Below, piece by piece: positions 9,352-17,174 of a stretch of 58,231 nucleotides of DNA. Below the pieces are notes generated by a model. It made no database searches. It was not told the origin of the DNA and saw nothing but the letters and a program-made list of their open reading frames with translations. The position numbers and the translations under genes are program-made. Position 1 is the stretch's first letter; each line of letters opens with the position of its first letter. The DNA comes from UBA2942 sp045127535 (GTDB taxonomy: Bacteria; Bacillota; Clostridia; Lachnospirales; Lachnospiraceae): contig JBGVQN010000048.1 in NCBI GenBank assembly GCA_045127535.1, positions 1-58,231 on the forward strand, read 5' to 3'.

Positions 9352-10197
9352 ATGAAAGTGCCAAAGTTTGCCGAGGCGGTTTTGCAGAAGTATTTTAAAG
9401 GGTTTGAGGGGTTTAAATTAGACCCCACCAATATCCGTACTGCTTGTGTTGTACTGATCATTGGAATCGTGCAGATTTACTGGGCAGCAAATTATGGAGA
9501 AAGCATGGCTTTAAACATGTTGGGAAGAAGTAGATTTTTGAATTACAGTACCAGTCTCATACAGATTTGCGGCTTTATCAGTGCCTTTATTGCAGTACTG
9601 GGCCTGATTACTGCTGGAAACGATAACCTGGTATATGGACATCTGGTGTTAGGATGTATCAATTTGCTGTTTTTGGACATTGTATTTCTTTTGCATTGGG
9701 GTATGGGCATTGCAGGAGGGCTGATTCCCTATGCAGGCACCATATTGCTGTTGACTTCCGTTGAAAAACGCAGGCGTTTGATGGAATCTGGCAATGCCAA
9801 AAGTGCTGGAAGCATTCATGTCTACACAGGCAGTATCATTATGCTGATCCTGGTGATGCCCCTTGGCTATTACCTGTCCAAAATGTTTTATGCTTATGGA
9901 CACAGCTTTTTTGTACAGAAGGCGGAAGTTGTCCTTGGAAGCATCTTATTTGTATATAGTGTATTTGCTGGAAGCTTTGGGTTCCTTTTCAGTGAAAAGA
10001 AGCGGCATCAAGACACCATAAAGGCAATCACTAGCATACATCTGATCGTGTATATAATTGCTTTGATTGCTGCAATAAGCCTGTACGTTTCCCTGGACCA
10101 GGCAAAGCCTCTCATCTGTACTGCTATACTGATGGCAGGAATCGGCACCAATATGGCTGGTATTTACCAATGGAACGCTTTTGGGGATGAGGAGTAG
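9352..10197 (+). CDS. Polytopic membrane protein of unknown function
   Basis: A 281-residue protein with about seven hydrophobic segments (near residues 30-48, 66-86, 96-140 as two, 158-180, 190-212, 222-244 and 254-272). I recognise no family. The chosen start is 9352 (MKVPKFAE..), with GAGAGGTAA upstream; the frame is open 75 bases earlier. The 5' gap contains a TGCCCCGG/CCGGGGCA pair (9199-9206 and 9246-9253) that may form a long-loop hairpin. Its place in the sugar operon suggests a membrane step or transport, but nothing in the sequence shows this. Confidence 0.65.
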   Translation: MKVPKFAEAVLQKYFKGFEGFKLDPTNIRTACVVLIIGIVQIYWAANYGESMALNMLGRSRFLNYSTSLIQICGFISAFIAVLGLITAGNDNLVYGHLVLGCINLLFLDIVFLLHWGMGIAGGLIPYAGTILLLTSVEKRRRLMESGNAKSAGSIHVYTGSIIMLILVMPLGYYLSKMFYAYGHSFFVQKAEVVLGSILFVYSVFAGSFGFLFSEKKRHQDTIKAITSIHLIVYIIALIAAISLYVSLDQAKPLICTAILMAGIGTNMAGIYQWNAFGDEE

Positions 10198-10509
10198 GCA
10201 TTATATGGAAAACTGACAGACAACAGACTGGAACTGCGCCACACATTGAATTCAGCCTTGGAAACCATAGACGGGCACATTGGTTACAGCGTAGTCCCGG
10301 AGGAGCGGAACCAGGGATATGCTACACAGATGCTGCAGCTGGTGTTACAGCAGGCAAAAGAACATGGTATTGACTGGAGGCTGTTAACCTGTTACGTGGA
10401 TACTATTGCTTCTAAATAAACGATTACAAAATGTGGTGGTGTATTAGAGTGGGAAACACCTTTTGAATATAAGGGAAAGGCATATTATAAATATTGGATT
10501 TGTCTGTGA
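10198..10509 (+). pseudogene. GNAT acetyltransferase remnant
   Basis: Reading in the frame after the preceding stop gives a clear GNAT core: HIGYSVVPEERNQGYA (the acetyl-CoA P-loop region), then QMLQLVLQQAKEHGID, LLTCYVDTIASK, an in-frame TAA at 10417-10419, then TITKCGGVLEWETPF and a normal-looking end at 10507-10509. The N-terminal half and any start codon are missing. One internal stop plus an N-terminal deletion shows a dead gene. It lies between the membrane protein and the SDR and may once have acetylated the sugar or an unrelated small molecule. Confidence 0.8.
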
Positions 10510-10605
10510 TTGGAAATACAAGCCGGATCGCCGGAGTTATAATTACGAATTGATATCTTTGGGAACGGGAAAACCTGAGAATATCACTGAGAATGGAGCA
10601 CATAT

Positions 10606-11550
10606 ATGGAAGAAAACTTTACAATCAAACGTGCAGTCATCACAGGAGGAACCGGTATGCTGGGACTGGCACTTACCAGATGCCTCACTGCACAGGGCAT
10701 AGAGGTACTGCTGTTAGTCCACCCTGGTTCCTCAAAGGTAGGGCGGATACCAAAGCACCCTCTGGTACAGGTAATTCCCTGTGACTTAGAGAATATGAAG
10801 GATTTTCAGCCGGAGCAGCCCTGTGATGCATTTTTTCACTTTGCCTGGGCAGGCACCTACGGTGATGTGCGCAACAACATGTACCTGCAAAATGACAACA
10901 TCCGCTACACCTTAGACGCAGTAGAGCTGGCGCACCGCATGGGCTGTCAGGTATTCTGCGGGGCAGGCTCTCAGGCGGAGTACGGCAGGGTAGAAGGAAA
11001 GCTTTCCGGTGCTACCCCGGTACATCCGGAAACCGGCTATGGCATGGCAAAGCTTTGTGCCGGACAGATGAGCAGGAGAATGTGTGCTTCTTATGGTATC
11101 CGCCACATCTGGTTTCGTATTTTAAGTACCTATGGACCTTTTGATGGTCCCCAGACTATGGTGATGTCCGGTATCCGGGCAATGTTAGCAGGGGGGCGGC
11201 CGAAATATACCAAGGGTGAGCAGCTGTGGGATTACCTGTATTGTGATGATGCAGCCAGAGCATTTTATCTCAGTGCCTTGAAAGGCCGAGACGGAGCGGT
11301 ATATTGCATCGGCAGCGGAAATCCAAGGCTGCTGAGAGAATATATTACAGTGATTCGGGATACGGCTGCGCCGGGAGCGGAGATCGGGTTTGGAGAAGTG
11401 CCCTATTTTGAGAATCAGGTGATGTATTTGTGTGCGGATATATCTGACCTGACGGCAGATACAGGGTTTGTGCCGGAGGTTTCCTTTGAAGAGGGGATTG
11501 CCCGGACAGTGGCCTGGTGCAGAGAGCAGCAGACCACTGTAGGAAAATAA
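10606..11550 (+). CDS. NAD-dependent epimerase/dehydratase family (extended SDR)
   Basis: A 314-residue extended SDR with TGGTGMLG (residues 14-21) for nucleotide binding, a GAGSQAEYG strand with the active-site Ser region, and YGMAK (about 145-149) as YxxxK. RILSTYGPFD and the WDYLYCDDAARA segment are typical of sugar-nucleotide SDRs. The start has GGAGCA nine bases upstream. As last gene of the CDP-sugar operon it probably reduces a keto group of the modified CDP-sugar, the role YerF plays after YerE. The precise reaction (reductase or epimerase) is not determinable here. Confidence 0.8.
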   Translation: MEENFTIKRAVITGGTGMLGLALTRCLTAQGIEVLLLVHPGSSKVGRIPKHPLVQVIPCDLENMKDFQPEQPCDAFFHFAWAGTYGDVRNNMYLQNDNIRYTLDAVELAHRMGCQVFCGAGSQAEYGRVEGKLSGATPVHPETGYGMAKLCAGQMSRRMCASYGIRHIWFRILSTYGPFDGPQTMVMSGIRAMLAGGRPKYTKGEQLWDYLYCDDAARAFYLSALKGRDGAVYCIGSGNPRLLREYITVIRDTAAPGAEIGFGEVPYFENQVMYLCADISDLTADTGFVPEVSFEEGIARTVAWCREQQTTVGK

Positions 11551-11555
11551 TAGGA

Positions 11556-12770
11556 TCAGTCCCACTTATCCATCAAAAGGAAGTCTCGGATATTTCGGTG
11601 TTTGATACCATTTTGGCTCATATCGAATTCATCCATGGATACCACATATTTTGGGTAATTGTCTGGTATATTCAGATAAACATCAAACTCACGCTGAATC
11701 GTCTCAGGGCTGGCTAACAGATATGAAACCTGAATATATAGCTTCTGTCTGTTCTTTTGAAGAATGAAATCTATTTCAGCGGAATCCTTTTTACCAATGG
11801 TAACAGAAAATCCTCGGCGGAGAGATTCTATATAAATTATATTTTCCAGAATCTGATCCATGTTTCGTACATTGGCTCCATAGACTGCTTCACGGAGACC
11901 ATGGTCTACAACATAATATTTTTCATTTACGGAAAGGATTTTTTTACCAATCAAATCCTCTCTGTTAGCCCGGTAAAACAGGAATGCCTCCATACAATAC
12001 TTTGTATAATTCAGCACAGTATCGGGAGAAACACTTCGCCCCTCGCTTTTTAGATATTTAGACAGACTGGTGGCACTGAATGTATGTCCGACATTGGCCA
12101 AAATATATGTGGAAATACGTGCCAGCAAATCCACATCCCGAATCTGGTTTCGCTGAACCACATCTTTCAAAATTGCGGAGTTATAAACATCCCGCAGATA
12201 TTGAACGCAGGCTTCGGTATTGTCCATGAGATTGGAGAGAAAAGGCATTCCCCCAAGCTGAATATAGTTGCGAAAAGCAGTGGAAATATCCAGAGACGGG
12301 TCTTTTTGTCTGCACATATCCAGAAATTCGCCAAAGGAAAATGGATAGATGACAAACTCCACATACCTTCCGGCCAGATAGGTTGCCAGTTCTCCGGAAA
12401 GAAGCTTGGCATTGGAACCGGTAATGTAAATGTCGCAGTCAAAATCAATTCTGCAGGAATTGATGCAGACCTCCCAGTTTTGTACCTCCTGGATTTCATC
12501 AAAAAACAAATAGGTTTTTCCTGTGATAGTAGAGATGCGTCGCTCAATTTCTGCATGAAGAGATTCAGCAGTACAAAACTTCCGGTTGCTCATTTGCTCA
12601 AAATTGATGCTGATGAATTGAGAAGGAGAGACACCGGCGGAAACTAATTCAGCCTGAATCAGTTCCAGCATGACAGACTTGCCACATCGTCTGATGCCTG
12701 TGAGAACTTTGATTAGTTCATTGCCGATAAAAGGACGGATTTGTTTCATGTAAAGTTCACGTTGAATCAT
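11556..12770 (-). CDS. AAA ATP-binding protein with C-terminal DUF4143
   Basis: A 404-residue protein of the widespread prokaryotic AAA_14/DUF4143 group. Walker A is GIRRCGKS (about residues 26-33), Walker B is YLFFDEIQEV (about 92-101), and YITGSNAKLLSGEL is the sensor region. The C-terminal third (VDHGLREAVYG..., IEFILQK-like EIDFILQKN) resembles the nuclease-like end of DUF4143 proteins. The start has GGAGGTG upstream. It is convergent with the CDP-sugar operon (5 bases between stops) and has no obvious partner. Such genes are often mobile and their role is unknown. The 55.3-kb ATPase is a distant relative of a different subgroup. Confidence 0.85.
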   Translation of the reverse strand: MIQRELYMKQIRPFIGNELIKVLTGIRRCGKSVMLELIQAELVSAGVSPSQFISINFEQMSNRKFCTAESLHAEIERRISTITGKTYLFFDEIQEVQNWEVCINSCRIDFDCDIYITGSNAKLLSGELATYLAGRYVEFVIYPFSFGEFLDMCRQKDPSLDISTAFRNYIQLGGMPFLSNLMDNTEACVQYLRDVYNSAILKDVVQRNQIRDVDLLARISTYILANVGHTFSATSLSKYLKSEGRSVSPDTVLNYTKYCMEAFLFYRANREDLIGKKILSVNEKYYVVDHGLREAVYGANVRNMDQILENIIYIESLRRGFSVTIGKKDSAEIDFILQKNRQKLYIQVSYLLASPETIQREFDVYLNIPDNYPKYVVSMDEFDMSQNGIKHRNIRDFLLMDKWD

Positions 12771-13029
12771 GGGAACACCTCCTTGTTAAAGTATATATTG
12801 ATTTTATCACTTTTATAACTGTCAAACAAGAGAAAATAAATATTTTTATCATCTATAGTCGATAAAAATATTAAAATCAAACAAGATATCAGTTATAAGA
12901 AATAAAAATATAGAAAAGAACTGGAATATAATATATGAAAGAGAAAAGAACTTTACGATAGAGTTTGTGAATTACAAATGATAAAAAGCGTATTGTTTAA
13001 ATATTTATTACTGTTAAAGTGCAGTGTTG
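12771..13029 (+). other. AT-rich divergent intergenic region
   Basis: Between the minus-strand ATPase gene and udp. It contains a perfect 10-bp inverted repeat TATTTTTATC/GATAAAAATA (12841-12870, loop 10) and a minus-strand TTGACA at 12820-12825 that could be a -35 for the ATPase, though no good -10 is correctly spaced. No gene is seen. Confidence 0.5.
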
Positions 13030-13255
13030 ATAGGTAATTGCGAAACACTTTACCGGACGCTTTGTGAAGTACCTGTAAGAAAATATTTTCACGCAGGGCG
13101 CGCTCTCGCTTCGTAAAAACGCAGCGGTACTAATAAATTTTGCACCGTAGGCACAAAATTTAAAGTGCCGGCGTTTTTAAGAGCCCTGCTTAGAAAATAT
13201 TTTCTTACAGGCACTTCACAAAGCTGATAGTGAGCATCGTTTCGCAATTGCCTAT
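13030..13255 (+). mobile_element. MITE-like inverted-repeat element, copy 1, with 9-bp target duplication
   Basis: A 226-bp element. The ends ATAGGTAATTGCGAAAC (13030-13046) and GTTTCGCAATTGCCTAT (13239-13255) are inverted copies. It is flanked by the direct repeat GCAGTGTTG at 13021-13029 and 13256-13264. Inside, 13060-13089 and 13193-13222 form a second long inverted pair around a core with CGCTCTCGCTTCG, AACGCAGCGGTACTAA, a small hairpin and GTGCCGGCGTTTTTAAGAG. It has no coding capacity and matches 40072-40296. It sits in the 5' region of udp, 29 bases before its start codon. Confidence 0.9.
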
Positions 13256-13284
13256 GCAGTGTTGAAACGGAAAGGAGAACTCAT

Positions 13285-14070
13285 ATGGCAAGTATCATGG
13301 ACAGCGAAAGACAATTTCACATTCAGACATTACCAGAGGAAGTAGGCGGCTACGTTATCCTTGCAGGAGACCCGGGGCGTATCCCCACCATTGCTTCCCA
13401 CTTTGACAACCCAAGACAGATTGCCTACAACAGAGAGTATCAGGTCTACAGCGGATATTTAGACGGTGTACTGGTTACTGCCTGCTCCACCGGCATAGGC
13501 GGCCCATCCACTGCCATTGCAGTAGAAGAATTGGTAAAATGCGGCGCCCACACCTTCATCCGGGTAGGCACCAGCGGCGGCATGGATGTAAAGGTCAGCG
13601 GCGGCGATGTGGTCATTGCATCCGCAGCCATTCGCTCCGAGGGCACCAGTCGGGAGTATTTACCGGAAGGGTATCCGGCAGTGGCAGATTTTCGTGTGGT
13701 AGAAGCCTTAAAGCATGCAGCAGAAAAATGCTCTGCGGATGAAGACGGCAAGCGGTATCATATTGGGGTGGTACACAGCAAGGATTCCTTCTACGGAGAA
13801 GTAGAGCCGGAGGGGGCACCGGTAGGAAGTATGCTCAGCAGCTGTTGGGAGCAGTATGTGCGCTGTGGCTGTCTGACCTCTGAGATGGAGTGCGCGGCGC
13901 TGTTTTCTGTGGGGATTGCAAGAGGAGTTAGATGCTCTGCAATACTGACAGCACTGTGGAATGTAGAGCGCTCCAAGGCAGGGCTGCCGGATCAGATTAC
14001 TTATGATTCCAGCAGGGCGATTCATTGTGCGGTAGAAGCTATGAGAGAGTTGATTGCAGAAGGCAAATAA
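13285..14070 (+). CDS. udp: Uridine phosphorylase
   Basis: Cleaves uridine (and often deoxyuridine) with phosphate to uracil and (deoxy)ribose 1-phosphate for salvage. The 261-residue length is usual. Visible marks are VILAGDPGRI (residues 24-33, phosphate binding), the GIGGPSTAIAVEEL block near 72, FIRVGTSGGM near 93, and the late EMECAALF purine/uridine phosphorylase signature (about 200). The start ATG is preceded by AAAGGAGA. The MITE at 13030-13255 now separates it from upstream promoter sequence, so its expression may have changed. Related nucleoside phosphorylases are the only alternative. Confidence 0.92.
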   Translation: MASIMDSERQFHIQTLPEEVGGYVILAGDPGRIPTIASHFDNPRQIAYNREYQVYSGYLDGVLVTACSTGIGGPSTAIAVEELVKCGAHTFIRVGTSGGMDVKVSGGDVVIASAAIRSEGTSREYLPEGYPAVADFRVVEALKHAAEKCSADEDGKRYHIGVVHSKDSFYGEVEPEGAPVGSMLSSCWEQYVRCGCLTSEMECAALFSVGIARGVRCSAILTALWNVERSKAGLPDQITYDSSRAIHCAVEAMRELIAEGK

Positions 14071-14125
14071 ATTAATAGAAAATCCGTATCTGTTCAGTAT
14101 CCTTACAGATACCAGGAAAAACTAT

Positions 14126-14185
14126 GAAAATCCTCCTTTTTTCGGAAAATCATTATTTTTTCAAAAATGGGGGATTTTCGTTTAT
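14126..14185 (+). terminator. Probable terminator after udp
   Basis: GAAAATCCTCC (14126-14136) pairs with GGGGGATTTTC (14169-14179), followed by GTTTA. A smaller hairpin, GTATCTGT/ACAGATAC, lies just upstream (14088-14112). The T tail is short. Confidence 0.6.
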
Positions 14186-14227
14186 AGACCTGCATTTTTA
14201 GAAGAAAATAGTTGCATTTTTAACAGG

Positions 14228-14256
14228 TGTACAATTTTACTCAAATGTGATATGAT
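14228..14256 (+). promoter_or_regulatory. Sigma-A-like promoter before the GT2 gene
   Basis: TGTACA (14228-14233), a spacer of 17, and TATGAT (14251-14256). The start codon follows 62 bases later. Confidence 0.5.
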
Positions 14257-14317
14257 GAAAAGAAGCGTAAAGCTGAGAAAACAAAAACATGCCTAAGATA
14301 TCAATCAGGAGACTATT

Positions 14318-15268
14318 ATGAAGAAGATCAGTGTCATGATTCCCTGCTACAACGAGGAAGAAAACGTATACCCCATCAGCCAGGCCGTCATCGAGCAGTT
14401 TGAAACTCATCTGCCGGAATACGACTACGAGCTGTTATTTATTGATAACGATTCCAAAGACCAGACCAGAGACATTCTGCGTATGATGTGCAAGGAGAAC
14501 CCGAAAATCAAGGCGATTTTCAATGCCAAAAATTTCGGCCAGTTCAATTCTCCCTACTACGGAATGCTCCAGACCACAGGAGATGCCACCATTACCATGG
14601 TCTGCGATTTCCAGGACCCGCCGGAGTTAATCCCTCAGTATGTACATGCCTGGGAGGAGGGGTACAAAATCGTCATCGGTGTAAAGACAAGCAGCAAGGA
14701 AAATCCAGTCATGTATTTCCTCCGCAGCTGCTACTACAAGCTAATCAAGAAGCTTTCCGACGTAGAGCAGATCGAGCATTTTACCGGCTCCGGCTTGTAT
14801 GACAAGTCCTTTATGGACGTATGCCGGAACTTAAAAGACCCCACCCCTTTCATGCGTGGAATTGTAGCCGAGCTTGGCTACCGCCGCAAGGAAATTCCTT
14901 ACGAGCAGCCAAAGCGTCGTGCAGGCAAGACCAGCAATAACTTTTACAAGCTCTTTGATGCAGCCATGCTCAGCATCACTTCCTATACCAAAGTAGGAAT
15001 CCGCCTGGCTACCATTCTGGGACTGGTATGCAGCGGCATCTCTATCCTTGTGGCAATTGTGTATTTTATTATGAAGCTGATTCACTGGTACGATTACCCG
15101 GCAGGTATGGCACCGCTGATTATCGGTGTATTTCTCATGATGTCAGTGCAGATGTTCTTTATCGGCATGATTGGAGAATATGTACTGAGCATCAACCAAC
15201 GTGTCATGAACCGACCTCTGGTAGTGGAGGAAGAACGGCTGAATTTTGATGAACCAGAGGAAGAATGA
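14318..15268 (+). CDS. Family 2 glycosyltransferase, polyprenyl-phosphate glycosyltransferase type (GtrB/DPM1-like)
   Basis: Transfers a sugar from a nucleotide donor to undecaprenyl phosphate on the inner membrane face. A 316-residue protein: an N-terminal GT-A domain with VMIPCYNEEENV (residues 6-17), FIDNDSKDQT near 48 and CDFQDPPE near 95 (the D-x-D/QDP donor site), then two C-terminal hydrophobic segments (about 232-255 and 265-290), as in GtrB. The start has CAGGAGA upstream. With LicD, the flippase and the GT-C-like protein downstream it fits a pathway that decorates a surface polymer. Confidence 0.88.
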   Translation: MKKISVMIPCYNEEENVYPISQAVIEQFETHLPEYDYELLFIDNDSKDQTRDILRMMCKENPKIKAIFNAKNFGQFNSPYYGMLQTTGDATITMVCDFQDPPELIPQYVHAWEEGYKIVIGVKTSSKENPVMYFLRSCYYKLIKKLSDVEQIEHFTGSGLYDKSFMDVCRNLKDPTPFMRGIVAELGYRRKEIPYEQPKRRAGKTSNNFYKLFDAAMLSITSYTKVGIRLATILGLVCSGISILVAIVYFIMKLIHWYDYPAGMAPLIIGVFLMMSVQMFFIGMIGEYVLSINQRVMNRPLVVEEERLNFDEPEEE

Positions 15269-15323
15269 ATAGGTTTTGATGAGCCAGAAGTAAATTCTGC
15301 AGAGTAAAAATAAAAGATAGCCA

Positions 15324-15554
15324 GCATTTGCGAAATTGATTTTTTTGAGTCTGGAGGAAATGCATTTTCAATAAAAAACCTTAGGAAAACGCCGGTACTT
15401 AGGCAGGAGACAGTAGCAAGCAGCAGAAAGCTTGCTTGCTGATGCTTGCTACTGTCTCCTGCCTTAGTATCCGCTGCGTTTGACTCAGAGCGAGAGCGGG
15501 TTTTTTATGAAAATGCATTTCCTCCAGGCTCAGAAAAATCAATTTCGCAAATGC
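15324..15554 (-). mobile_element. Long inverted-repeat element related to the MITE family (copy with different arms)
   Basis: A near-perfect 47-bp inverted repeat (15324-15370 and 15508-15554, starting GCATTTGCGAAATTGA) encloses a second 25-bp hairpin (around 15410-15435 and 15443-15468). Read on the minus strand, the parts between arms carry CGCTCTCGCT, AAACGCAGCGG and ACCGGCGTTTTCC, the same core as copies 1 and 3. No target duplication is visible. It lies in the 315-base gap between the GT2 gene and licD. Confidence 0.75.
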
Positions 15555-15583
15555 GTCCATTGTAGATTTGGGGAGAGTCAGTC

Positions 15584-16432
15584 ATGAGTGAACCGGTAAC
15601 CTTAGAGCAGGTGCATGGAGTGCATCTGGAATTGATAGATGAATTGGACAGGGTGTGCAGAAAGCATGGCATCCGCTATTTTATTGACAGCGGCACCCTC
15701 CTTGGTGCAGTGCGTCATGGAGCGGCCATTCCATGGGATGATGATGCAGATGCATCCATGCTGCGCAGCGATTACGAGAAGTTTCGCAAGGTGGTGCGGG
15801 AGGAACTTTCAGAAGGCTTTGGCTTTGTAGAGCCCTCAGACCTGGGAGAAAAAGCAGTTTGGGACTTTGTGCCCTGCATTACAAAGCAAAATACCAGACT
15901 GTTTGATGACGGACCGGAGCAGCAGTATTATGGGGGCGGAATCAACAATCACATCAACCTGGACATTTTTATACTGGATGATGTACCGGATTGTACATTT
16001 TCTTATTACTGGATGTACGGTATGATGATTGTGGTGTACGGTTTGTCCATGGGACACCGGTATCAGCTGGATATGAGTACCTATCAGGGAGTATCCAGAC
16101 TGGTGGTAGGTCTGCTGTCTAAAATCGGCAGGCTGATTCCTGCAAAGAAGCTTACCGCATGGTATGACCGTATCTGCCAGTGGGGTACAGGCAAGAATCA
16201 GAAGAAGGGACGCTGCTTTTACGGCAACAATTTGTTCCATCTCATCAATGTGCTGTATCAGAAGGAGTGGTTTGCAGAGGATACCACATTAACCATGTCC
16301 GGACATGCTTACAATGCCCCAAAGCAGTATGACAGTGTACTTACAAGAATGTACGGTGATTATATGACCCCTCCGCCGGCAGACCAGTGTGTAGGCGACC
16401 ACTGCGATTTGAGCCAGGTGCGGATATTTTGA
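15584..16432 (+). CDS. licD: LicD family phosphotransferase
   Basis: LicD proteins transfer phosphocholine or similar phospho-groups from CDP-activated donors onto surface glycans or teichoic acids. The 282-residue protein has the family hallmark near the N-terminus: RYFIDSGTLLGAVRHG (about 31-46) followed by IPWDDDADASM (about 49-59), the metal-binding aspartates of the nucleotidyltransferase fold. The usual DDDID reads DDDAD here, a mild change. The start ATG has GGGGAGA upstream. The substrate is unknown; the neighbours point to a cell-surface polymer. Confidence 0.88.
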   Translation: MSEPVTLEQVHGVHLELIDELDRVCRKHGIRYFIDSGTLLGAVRHGAAIPWDDDADASMLRSDYEKFRKVVREELSEGFGFVEPSDLGEKAVWDFVPCITKQNTRLFDDGPEQQYYGGGINNHINLDIFILDDVPDCTFSYYWMYGMMIVVYGLSMGHRYQLDMSTYQGVSRLVVGLLSKIGRLIPAKKLTAWYDRICQWGTGKNQKKGRCFYGNNLFHLINVLYQKEWFAEDTTLTMSGHAYNAPKQYDSVLTRMYGDYMTPPPADQCVGDHCDLSQVRIF

Positions 16433-16485
16433 TTTGGTACAATGCTGCGTTCCATGGCAGCGGTACTGTTTGGATTGATTTTGTG

Positions 16486-16540
16486 GCGGAAGCATCCTTC
16501 CGGCTTTGGGATTAGCTGGAGGGATGCTTCCGCTGTTTTT
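16486..16540 (+). terminator. Terminator after licD
   Basis: A 12-bp stem GCGGAAGCATCC/GGATGCTTCCGC (16486-16497 and 16522-16533) is followed by TGTTTTT. Confidence 0.85.
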
Positions 16541-17091
16541 GGGCTTAGGGTTTTGCAGTAGTTTGTTTTTACCTGCGGCTATTTTACTGGAAACATAAGA
16601 AATAGGAAGGAAAAAGGTTTGTCCTTTCCGTCAAGAACCCAAAGTCCGGGCATATTGTTCTGGATGGTGTGGGAGAAGTGATTCAGGAAGCTCCGGTGAT
16701 GGAGTGTACCGGTGAGGTGCATATCCGGGGAGAACAGACCAGGTTACAGGATATTTTTTGAAATAAAAAACAAAAAGAGACGAGTGCGATAAAAAATGGT
16801 GCCATATTAAGCGGAGGAGTATGAAAGGGCTGCCATTGAAGGATTTGCCAGTCCCCGCTGTATGGAGTACCATCCGGAGGAGTTAATCTGAACTGGATTG
16901 GTTTCACACTTCAAAATTAAAAACATTTACCCACATATCAAATCAGGGCAGTATTCAAAGAAAATGCTGTCCTGATCTTGTGATATCGAAAAACTTGTAA
17001 AATTTTCTATATCACAAAAAGCCCTCAGGGCAGGATCGCACTGGCAGCCGGTCAAAACCCATACAGCTGCATAGCCCTGTACAAAAAGGGA
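16541..17091 (+). pseudogene. Long gap with possible small gene remnants
   Basis: This 550-base stretch has no full gene. Short frames look protein-like but lack starts: 16606-16761 (ending ..GEVHIRGEQTRLQDIF) and 16811-16891 (AEEYERAAIEGFASP..). I recognise neither. ATCAGGGCAG/CTGTCCTGAT can form a hairpin (about 16944-16977). These may be debris of deleted genes, or chance. Confidence 0.25.
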
Positions 17092-17119
17092 ATGACAGAA
17101 GGGGAAGACAATGCTATAA
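17092..17119 (+). promoter_or_regulatory. Sigma-A promoter for the flippase operon
   Basis: ATGACA (17092-17097), spacer 16, TATAAT (17114-17119). The flippase start follows 56 bases downstream. Confidence 0.65.
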
Positions 17120-17174
17120 TGTACAAGAGAAAAGAGGCAAAGTGTAAAATAATGCGTCAGAATAAAGGATTGCT

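Noticed and set aside
12084..12647. 187-codon plus-strand frame opposite the DUF4143 ATPase
   Set aside because: It lies wholly antisense to a gene with intact Walker motifs and has no family features.
13030..13255. CRISPR-like array or riboswitch reading of the inverted-repeat element
   Set aside because: There is a single palindromic unit, not repeated spacers, and the matched 9-bp flanks show insertion instead.
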